A stretch of DNA of 43,162 nucleotides, from positions 1 through 43,162 of the forward strand of contig JAEELL010000062.1 in the NCBI GenBank assembly GCA_016282745.1, written 5' to 3'. Of the stretch, positions 17,665 to 24,875 are shown piece after piece; position 1 is the stretch's first letter, and every line of letters begins with the position of its first letter. The DNA comes from Lachnospiraceae bacterium. GTDB taxonomy: Bacteria; Bacillota; Clostridia; Lachnospirales; Lachnospiraceae. The position numbers and the translations under genes were made by a program. Below the pieces are notes generated by a model. It was not told the DNA's origin, did no database searches, and saw only the letters and a list, made by a program, of their open reading frames with translations.

Positions 17665-18817
17665 TAAATTAGTTATTTCAGAATTTAAAGGCAATATATT
17701 AGCTTTCAGATTTGACAATAACACAGTGACAGATATTTATTCATGCAATGATGACAGCCTGATTGGTAATATATACGTTGGAGTTGTATCGGATGTTGTC
17801 CCAAACATTAACGTTGCATTTATTACTTTTAAGAACGGATGTAAAGGTTATTACCCGTTAAATGATAACACTCCAATATACCTTAACAAGAAAAACAGTG
17901 ACAAAATCTGTCAGGGAGACCGTATATTAGTGCAGGTTACCAGCGATAAAATAAAATCCAAAGATTATACAATCAGTTCTAATATTTCTTTTAGAGGTCG
18001 TTATGTTGTGTATACTCATAACATATCGGGAGTCAACATTTCAAAAAAGATTACTGATTCTGCTAAGAGAGCATGGCTCAAATCTTATTTGGAACAGTAT
18101 GAGAATAGTGATTTTGGATTGATTTTAAGGACAACCTGTAATGAGGCCTCTATTGAAGATATCATTTCAGAAATAGAGTACTTTATAAACAAATATAAAT
18201 CAGTGTATGAAATGGCGACCCATGCAAATGTATGTAATATGATTTACGGTGAAAGTATCGTAATTAAACGTGCTAAAGATGCATGCTATAAGAATATTGA
18301 TGAGATAATAACTGATGATTTGGACATTTATAACACTCTTATGACGGATGAAGAATTACAACAGTCCGGTATTGTTCGTTTTTATGAAGACTCATCATAT
18401 TCATTGAAAAAATTATATTCACTTGAAACCATACTAAAGGAATCACTTATGAAAAGAGTATGGCTCAAGTCAGGAGCATATCTTATTATCGAGCATACAG
18501 AGGCTTTGCATGTAATAGATGTAAACACCGGTAAAATAAGCACTAAAGGCAATAAAGAAAACATCTTTTTCAAAACCAATATGGAAGCCGCAGTTAAGAT
18601 ATGCAACGAAATCAGAAAAAGAAATCTTTCAGGAATTATCATAGTTGATTTTATAAATATGAAAAAAAAAGAACATTATGCTGAACTAACGTCCAAAATG
18701 CAGAGTTTACTTAACAATGACGATGTCAGTTCAACAGTCGTGGGGGTTACAAATTTAGGACTAATGGAAATAACGAGAAAACGAGTTAACAAACCATTAT
18801 ATGAAGTCTTAAATTAA
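17648..18817 (+). CDS. rng: Ribonuclease E/G family protein without Zn-link
   Basis: 389 residues. An S1-like RNA-binding domain lies near residues 35-100 (GNIYVGVVSDVVPNINVAFITF). The DNase I-like catalytic part keeps both metal-binding Asp residues: D291 in IEHTEALHVIDVNTGK and D334 in SGIIIVDFINMK, 43 apart as in E. coli RNase E (303 and 346). The protein ends right after NLGLMEITRKRVNKPLYEVLN, where the E. coli enzymes continue into the CPxC Zn-link and small domain, so tetramer formation by Zn-link is not possible. The GTG at 17648 overlaps the previous gene by 17 bases; a TTG at 17657 is an alternative start. Confidence 0.87.
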   Translation: MKILNNKLVISEFKGNILAFRFDNNTVTDIYSCNDDSLIGNIYVGVVSDVVPNINVAFITFKNGCKGYYPLNDNTPIYLNKKNSDKICQGDRILVQVTSDKIKSKDYTISSNISFRGRYVVYTHNISGVNISKKITDSAKRAWLKSYLEQYENSDFGLILRTTCNEASIEDIISEIEYFINKYKSVYEMATHANVCNMIYGESIVIKRAKDACYKNIDEIITDDLDIYNTLMTDEELQQSGIVRFYEDSSYSLKKLYSLETILKESLMKRVWLKSGAYLIIEHTEALHVIDVNTGKISTKGNKENIFFKTNMEAAVKICNEIRKRNLSGIIIVDFINMKKKEHYAELTSKMQSLLNNDDVSSTVVGVTNLGLMEITRKRVNKPLYEVLN

Positions 18818-18837
18818 CAGAAAACGGAGGGGTACTT

Positions 18838-20454
18838 TTGAAAAAAAGAATAGCATTATTATTTATTTTTATATTAATATTTGTATCTTTTATATTTAAC
18901 AGTTGTCAGACTGTTGAAACACACAAGAGTTCAAAAACAGGTGACAATGATATTATTGATTTATCATGGTATATCAATTTCTCATGGTTCAATAATGAAT
19001 GGGGTAACGATTCAGTATCTAAGGCGATAACAAAAAAACTTGGGGTAAATATAAACTTTGTAGTGCCGACAGGTGATCCTCAGGATAAACTCAATTCAAT
19101 GATGGATTCTGATTCACTTCCTGATTTAATAACACTTGGATGGTGGGAAGGTCAAATCAGTTCGATGATTGACCAGGAAAAGGTTTACGCACTGGATGAA
19201 CTTGCAGATCAGTACGACACCTATTTTTGGAAAGTGACTAACGATCAGTCCGTTCAATGGTACACATCGGATGACGGACATTTATATCAGTATCCGAATT
19301 CATCATTTTCACCGGATGACTACACTACCTATAATCGTCTTGCATCAAATGAGACATTCCTTGTAAGAAAGGATATTTACGAGGCAATCGGAAGTCCGGA
19401 TATGACTACTCCGGAGGGATTTATCGCTGCTGTTGAAAAAGCAGCCCGGATGTTTCCAACCGTAAATGCCACTAATGATCCGCTTATACCAATAGGATGC
19501 CACGAATTTTCCGATACCGGTTGTGACTCATTTGACGGATTCCTTTTTGATTTTTTGGCGGTACCGTATATGGAGAATGGCCGTGCAATCGACAGACTGA
19601 CTAATCCTGATTATATCAGATGGCTTAAAGCCTTCAGAAAACTTGGAAGCGAAGGTTATCTCAAGGACGAAATATTTATAGACACAAGAAAACAAATGGA
19701 AGAAAAAATCGCTAAAGGACAGTATTTCTGTATGATATATCAGCGAACAGATTTGGTTGATGCGGAAATGAGTTTGTACAGAGATAATCCTGACAGCATA
19801 TATATCGCAGTTGACGGACCTAAAAACATGGCCGGTGATGACTACCGGTTACCGGGTACAAGTATCAACGGTTGGACTGTAACTTTGGTCTCAAAAAATT
19901 GTACTCATCCCGAAAAAGCAATTGAACTCATCACATACTTAATTAGTGAGGAAGGTCAGATTATGACATGGCTTGGTGTGGAAGGAGAGACATGGGATTA
20001 CGATAAGGATGGTGTTCCTCGTCTGAAACCTGAATACGAGGAGATGTTTAACAATAATCCTACCGAATTCAAGGAGAAGTTTGGAGCTGACTCATGTTAC
20101 TGGATGTTCCAAAACGATGCCATTGCAACAAAGTGGCTTAGAGACGATGAGAACAGTCCTCTGACACAGTTAAAACAGTGGACTTATCCTTATACCACAT
20201 ACGTTGGTCAATATACAATTACTTTTGACTCTTCAAATGAAGTTTATGACATAAAGCATAATGCGGACAAGCAGTGGGGCGACACTCTTCCAAAATTATT
20301 GCTATCATCTTCAGAAGAAGAATTTGATTCAATTTATAACAACTTCATAAAAGAAAGATATGAAGTATACAATTACGACAAAGTACTGGATGCACTTACG
20401 GAAGAGATGAATAAAAACATCGAAAAATTAGGTATAGAAAATGAGCAAGATTAA
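18838..20454 (+). CDS. Extracellular solute-binding lipoprotein (ABC family 1 type)
   Basis: 538 residues from a TTG with a strong GGAGGGG site at 18826-18832. The lipoprotein signal is KKR, a hydrophobic run, then FNSC with C23 as the lipidated residue. The mature part has features of long family 1 sugar/oligosaccharide-binding proteins: SKAITKKLGVNINFVVP, DSLPDLITLGWW, LPGTSINGWTVTLVSKNCTHPEKAIELITYLISEEGQ. It probably binds a carbohydrate outside the membrane. No permease or ATPase gene lies nearby. Its end overlaps the sensor kinase gene by 14 bases, suggesting a sensory accessory role. It lies 21 bases after rng. Ligand unknown. Confidence 0.88.
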   Translation: MKKRIALLFIFILIFVSFIFNSCQTVETHKSSKTGDNDIIDLSWYINFSWFNNEWGNDSVSKAITKKLGVNINFVVPTGDPQDKLNSMMDSDSLPDLITLGWWEGQISSMIDQEKVYALDELADQYDTYFWKVTNDQSVQWYTSDDGHLYQYPNSSFSPDDYTTYNRLASNETFLVRKDIYEAIGSPDMTTPEGFIAAVEKAARMFPTVNATNDPLIPIGCHEFSDTGCDSFDGFLFDFLAVPYMENGRAIDRLTNPDYIRWLKAFRKLGSEGYLKDEIFIDTRKQMEEKIAKGQYFCMIYQRTDLVDAEMSLYRDNPDSIYIAVDGPKNMAGDDYRLPGTSINGWTVTLVSKNCTHPEKAIELITYLISEEGQIMTWLGVEGETWDYDKDGVPRLKPEYEEMFNNNPTEFKEKFGADSCYWMFQNDAIATKWLRDDENSPLTQLKQWTYPYTTYVGQYTITFDSSNEVYDIKHNADKQWGDTLPKLLLSSSEEEFDSIYNNFIKERYEVYNYDKVLDALTEEMNKNIEKLGIENEQD

Positions 20455-22231
20455 AATGTTATACACTTCCTTCAGTGCAAAGGTAACACTTCTTATGTGT
20501 ATAATTATGATTGTATCTTCACTTGTATGGTCCCTTGCCATTGTAAATAATATGAGAATGGCGGCTATCAATAACATTATAAGTGAAGAGGAAGCTTTCA
20601 TTAATAACACCAGGAACAACACCAAGAATGTAAAAGAAGTATGTAACCTTGCACTCAGGATTGTATCTTCACTTGATTCGTTAAATAATTACCTGAATCT
20701 CGTAAAATCAGGTGAAGATTTATCTCCAAAGGAAAAAATAGATTTTTATAACAATAACATACTGTCGATATCAAATATTACAAACCTGAATCCATATCTC
20801 TATCAGATTAGAATTTATGCTGCTTCAGACAATATAAGCGAAAACGCACCTACTCTTTACAATATTGATCGAATGAATAATTTGTCATGGGCGAAAAATC
20901 GCGAAGACGGCAAATGGATTTTTGATTATAACGACACTATTTTTGATAAAAACAACAAGAAAAGACTTTTTGGTATAACTGATTCAATAACTGATCTCAA
21001 CAATGAGACCATTGCAATTATAGAAGTTGCCGCTGAAATAGAAGCACTATTTCCTGACATGTTTACCAGCACTAAAAATACCTGGTCTTGCTTTGTTGAA
21101 GATACAGGCAGGCTTCATTACGACAAAAAGAATCGCTATATACCGGCACAAAAAAATAAAATTGCAAAAATTGTCAATTCAAGAAATAAAGAGGACTGGG
21201 TTGACACAATAATGTTGGGAGATGAGCAATACGTAATTTCCTCAACTTATATTGAATCTTTCAACGGATCATATGTACATTTATCAAAAGTAACATCTTT
21301 TGTAAATTCATATTTTCAAAGTCAGCAAAATTATATCCTTTTGATTATCTGTTCAGTAATATTATCTGTCATTATTATGACTCTTGTTACGACACATATG
21401 TTCAAGCGTTTTAACTATATTACTGAATCAATTCAGAATATTACCCAGGGACAGACTGATTTGCGTATTCATGTACAGGGTGATGACGAAATAAGCAATA
21501 TGGCAAACCAGTTCAATCAAATGTTGGATAACTTAGAGCGACTTAACAACGAAAATACCAACAGACAGTTAATTGCAAAAAACACTGAAATCAGATCTAT
21601 GCAAAACCAGATAAATGCTCATTTTATGTACAACGTTTTGGAAAGTATAAAAATGATGGCTGAGATAAAAGGAGAGTATGACATCTCTGATGCAGTAACT
21701 TCCCTTGGCGAAATGTTCAGATACAGTGTTAAATGGACTTCCGGAAAAGCAACCATCGGTGAAGAGATAAAATATATCAAAAATTATCTTTCTCTTATGA
21801 ATTTGAGAAGTGATTACGAAATTGTATTATCACTTAACGTTCCTCAGGAACTGCTCAATTACAGAATTCCTAAGATGTCGCTTCAGCCAATAGTAGAAAA
21901 TTCTGTTCATCACGGAATTGACGGTTCTGATATGGATGCTTCGATTTATCTGAAAGTATTTGTTGAAGAAGAGAATCTCCATATTGAGATATCAGATAAC
22001 GGTAACGGAATGGATGAAACAGAACTGGGAATAATAAAAGAGAAATTAAAAGACCGAATTGATGTGGACGAAGCCAAAGTTCACGGACTGGCTCTTAAGA
22101 ATGTTCAAAACAGAATTAAATTATTCTACGGTGAGAATTACGGACTGGAAATATATTCTCAAAAAGGTTTATATACAAAAGTTGTAATTATATTGCCATA
22201 TACTGATAATGAAGACAACAATAATGAGTAA
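20441..22231 (+). CDS. YesM-type membrane sensor histidine kinase
   Basis: 596 residues. Membrane segments are at about 12-33 and 302-322, enclosing an extracellular sensor region of about 270 residues of the Cache kind. A HAMP domain follows (about 323-376; DEISNMANQFNQMLDN). The His_kinase domain has phospho-acceptor H394 in QINAHFMYNVLES; most family members have QINPHFLYN, so Pro and Leu are replaced by Ala and Met. The ATPase domain shows the N box LQPIVENSVHHGI and the G box DNGNGMD. It starts inside the binding-protein gene (14-base overlap). The likely partner is the regulator starting at 22315. Confidence 0.93.
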   Translation: MSKIKMLYTSFSAKVTLLMCIIMIVSSLVWSLAIVNNMRMAAINNIISEEEAFINNTRNNTKNVKEVCNLALRIVSSLDSLNNYLNLVKSGEDLSPKEKIDFYNNNILSISNITNLNPYLYQIRIYAASDNISENAPTLYNIDRMNNLSWAKNREDGKWIFDYNDTIFDKNNKKRLFGITDSITDLNNETIAIIEVAAEIEALFPDMFTSTKNTWSCFVEDTGRLHYDKKNRYIPAQKNKIAKIVNSRNKEDWVDTIMLGDEQYVISSTYIESFNGSYVHLSKVTSFVNSYFQSQQNYILLIICSVILSVIIMTLVTTHMFKRFNYITESIQNITQGQTDLRIHVQGDDEISNMANQFNQMLDNLERLNNENTNRQLIAKNTEIRSMQNQINAHFMYNVLESIKMMAEIKGEYDISDAVTSLGEMFRYSVKWTSGKATIGEEIKYIKNYLSLMNLRSDYEIVLSLNVPQELLNYRIPKMSLQPIVENSVHHGIDGSDMDASIYLKVFVEEENLHIEISDNGNGMDETELGIIKEKLKDRIDVDEAKVHGLALKNVQNRIKLFYGENYGLEIYSQKGLYTKVVIILPYTDNEDNNNE

Positions 22232-22314
22232 AATATATCTGGTTATTGTTCTTAGTTTTGTTGGATTAAATTTATGGCATTATAAGTTAATTCAATTATT
22301 AAAGGGAGATATAA

Positions 22315-23757
22315 ATGAATAAAGTATTAATATGTGAAGATGAAAAATTAATAAGACAGGGAATAAAAACAATGGTTCTTCGTTCCGGCGTTCCAATAAA
22401 TGAAGTTATAGAATGCAATAACGGACAGAGTGCATTGGACATTGTTGCTGAATCCCAGATTGATGTACTATTCACGGATATTAAAATGCCAAAGATGGAA
22501 GGAACTGAGCTGGTTTCCAAAATCAATGCTCTTAAACTTGAAACTCCACCACTTATCGCTACAATCAGCGGTTATGATGATTTTGAGTACGCTGTTGAAA
22601 TGATGAGAAACGGAGTAAAAGAATACCTTCTAAAGCCGGTAGACAGAAACAAAATAGCAGAGGTACTCCAAAAATTTGAAAAAGAAATCAATGAGCGCGA
22701 AGAAGAAAAGCAGAGAAAGAAGCAGACCATCTATCAGAAACTTTTGTATATGATTCTCTACAACAGTATTAAACCTGAAGAAATTGAAGAAATATCTGAC
22801 ACACTAAAGGACATTATTCCATTTGAAGAATATGTTGTAATTGTATGTAATTATGAAGGCAACGAGATAGAAGAGAGTGATGATTACCTGTTTTTCAACG
22901 GCATTGATTACATGAATTTCTTCATAGTAGATTTCAAACACAAATTTGATCTGATTGACAAACTCAAAAACTATTGTATCGGTGTAAGTCACATTTACAA
23001 TAACTTAAGAGATCTAAGACAGGCATATTATGAAGCAGGTGCCATGCGAAAGATTGCATTTGGTACTGGCATTCATATTATCGATAATGAATTTTACCGT
23101 ACAAACCCAAGTGGTAAATACAGCGTAAAACAGATGATGCAGACCGCCAACCTTATCTGTTCCGGTAAGATAGATGAGTCTATCGAATTACTACAAAGAT
23201 TTGTAGACAATGTCACTGCAAGAAAATATTCAGTAGAAGAATTTGAAGAACAGATAAAAATCATCCTCACAACTACGATCAACATGTACAAATCTTCATT
23301 AAAAGCAGGTGAAGAAGATATCATGGATCTTCTGACAATGTACAGATACCAGACTATCGAGGAATACCTTGACGTAATCAAAAACTGGATTTCAAGATTT
23401 GACGAACTGATTGAGGAAGAAGATGACGACAGCAGAAATTATATAAAGATACAAAATGCCATTGAATACATCAAAGACAATTACGCAAGTGATCTCAACA
23501 TGGCCGTTGTATCCAATTATGTTTCAATGAATTATTCACTGTTTTCATTTACATTCAAGAAATATACAGGCACTAATTTTGTAAATTATTTAAAAGAAAT
23601 CAGAATTGGGGAAGCAAAAAAACTGCTTCAGGAAACAGATATGAAGATAGTAGAAATATCTTCAAAAGTCGGTTACGAACACGAGAAACACTTTACACGT
23701 ACATTTAAGACCATCACAGGTCTTACACCATCACAGTACAGAAACAGTCTTCTTTAA
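22315..23757 (+). CDS. YesN-type response regulator with AraC DNA-binding domain
   Basis: 480 residues. The receiver domain (1-120) has acidic residues E8/D9, phospho-acceptor D55 (LFTDIKMPKMEG), ISGYDDF and the Lys of LLKPVD. A helical linker with coiled-coil character follows (EKEINEREEEKQRKKQ). The AraC-type double helix-turn-helix is at about 385-480 (DLNMAVVSNYVSMNYSLFSFTFKKYTG; VGYEHEKHFTRTFKTITGLTPSQYR). It should activate or repress target promoters upon phosphorylation by the kinase encoded 84 bases upstream. Ribosome site is AAAGGGAG. In this family targets are usually sugar-uptake or glycoside hydrolase genes. Confidence 0.94.
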   Translation: MNKVLICEDEKLIRQGIKTMVLRSGVPINEVIECNNGQSALDIVAESQIDVLFTDIKMPKMEGTELVSKINALKLETPPLIATISGYDDFEYAVEMMRNGVKEYLLKPVDRNKIAEVLQKFEKEINEREEEKQRKKQTIYQKLLYMILYNSIKPEEIEEISDTLKDIIPFEEYVVIVCNYEGNEIEESDDYLFFNGIDYMNFFIVDFKHKFDLIDKLKNYCIGVSHIYNNLRDLRQAYYEAGAMRKIAFGTGIHIIDNEFYRTNPSGKYSVKQMMQTANLICSGKIDESIELLQRFVDNVTARKYSVEEFEEQIKIILTTTINMYKSSLKAGEEDIMDLLTMYRYQTIEEYLDVIKNWISRFDELIEEEDDDSRNYIKIQNAIEYIKDNYASDLNMAVVSNYVSMNYSLFSFTFKKYTGTNFVNYLKEIRIGEAKKLLQETDMKIVEISSKVGYEHEKHFTRTFKTITGLTPSQYRNSLL

Positions 23758-23918
23758 AAGTTATAAGTACCTAAAAAAATGTGTATCTTAAGAAATTTAT
23801 AATCTTTTGTTTTGAAATTACAAATTTAATCTTTGTACCATTTCATTATAGATGGTTAAAATATTGAAAGATTACTATTTTTATTAAGGTTACTTTTAAA
23901 ATATCAGGAGGACTGTAA

Positions 23919-24608
23919 ATGATAAAGAAAATAATTGATATGGCTATAAGTTTTCTATTTAAAATGATTATTGCAGGCGTTATATTTCTCACACTTTTTT
24001 TAATCTGCATTATTACAACAAATATAATAATAGTTCAAAGTACAAAGAACCGCATTCTTACTTACGACCAAATTAATGACAACGATTACGACTGTATTTT
24101 GGTTTTAGGTGCTGGAGTGAAAGACGGTCAGCCGACATGGATGCTTGAGGACAGGATTCTTGTAGGTATTGATGTTTATAATCTGACAGGTAACAAACTT
24201 CTAATGTCCGGAGATCACAGTAAAGTTGATTATAATGAAGTGGGTACCATGAAAGATTATGCAATGACAAATGGAAACGTACCATCAGAAGACATTTATA
24301 TGGATCATGCAGGTTTTTCAACTTACGAATCTATGTACAGAGCAAAAAATATATTTGGTGCAAAAAAAGTTATAATCATTTCACAGGGGTATCATCTGTA
24401 CAGATCCATTTATAATGCAAAAAAATTAGGAATTGACGCATATGGTGTCTCAGCTGATTTGAGAAATTACAGAAAAATGCCTTATTACAAATTTAGGGAA
24501 AGTCTTGCGAGAACAAAAGACTTTTTCAAACTGATATTCAAACCTGAACCAACTTATCTTGGAGAAACTATCAGTTTAGATGGAAGTGGTGATATTACCA
24601 ATGACTAA
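23919..24608 (+). CDS. SanA/YdcF-like DUF218 membrane protein
   Basis: 229 residues. One N-terminal membrane segment (about residues 14-36) places the rest outside the cytoplasm. The DUF218 domain begins at DCILVLGAGVKDGQPTWMLEDRI and continues with LLMSGDH, YNEVGTMKDYAM, STYESMYRAKNIFGAKKVIIISQGYHLYRSIY. E. coli SanA of this family affects envelope permeability to vancomycin at high temperature; the biochemical role is unknown. The ATG follows AGGAGG. It stands alone between the regulator and leuS. Confidence 0.87.
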   Translation: MIKKIIDMAISFLFKMIIAGVIFLTLFLICIITTNIIIVQSTKNRILTYDQINDNDYDCILVLGAGVKDGQPTWMLEDRILVGIDVYNLTGNKLLMSGDHSKVDYNEVGTMKDYAMTNGNVPSEDIYMDHAGFSTYESMYRAKNIFGAKKVIIISQGYHLYRSIYNAKKLGIDAYGVSADLRNYRKMPYYKFRESLARTKDFFKLIFKPEPTYLGETISLDGSGDITND

Positions 24609-24704
24609 ACAATATCTTTCAAAAACTCCGAATAAGTATAAATTGAATTTAACTATATAAATAAGACTTAATTGTTTAAATAAGGCCTAATTATCTAAAG
24701 TTGA

Positions 24705-24734
24705 TTGACAAATCATAGTATTTTCTCTTATTAT
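24705..24734 (+). promoter_or_regulatory. Possible leuS promoter
   Basis: TTGACA at 24705-24710 is followed at 18 bases by TATTAT (24729-24734); a better TATAAT at 24732-24737 is 21 bases away. Either would start transcription just before the hairpin leader. Confidence 0.4.
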
Positions 24735-24752
24735 AATACTTAGTGAAATTTT

Positions 24753-24848
24753 ATTCTATCGCATTCAATAATACATAGCAGATATAGTATATATAATATA
24801 TTAATGTTTTGTTATGTAATATTGAATGCGATAAATTATGAATAGAAT
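24753..24848 (+). promoter_or_regulatory. Long hairpin leader upstream of leuS
   Basis: A 13-base perfect stem (ATCGCATTCAATA at 24758-24770 with 24820-24832) is extended inward by TACATA/TATGTA (24772-24777 with 24813-24818). An outer alternative pairing is ATTCTAT (24753-24759) with ATAGAAT (24842-24848). The loop begins with GCAGATATA, repeated at 24857-24865 just before the ribosome site. No T-box consensus (AGGGTGG-type) was seen. Confidence 0.5.
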
Positions 24849-24875
24849 CTGCATCTGCAGATATAAGGAGGAAAA

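Noticed and set aside
24804-24845. 13-codon frame in the leuS leader as a possible leader peptide
   Set aside because: It has no ribosome site and only one Leu codon, so leucine attenuation through it is unlikely.
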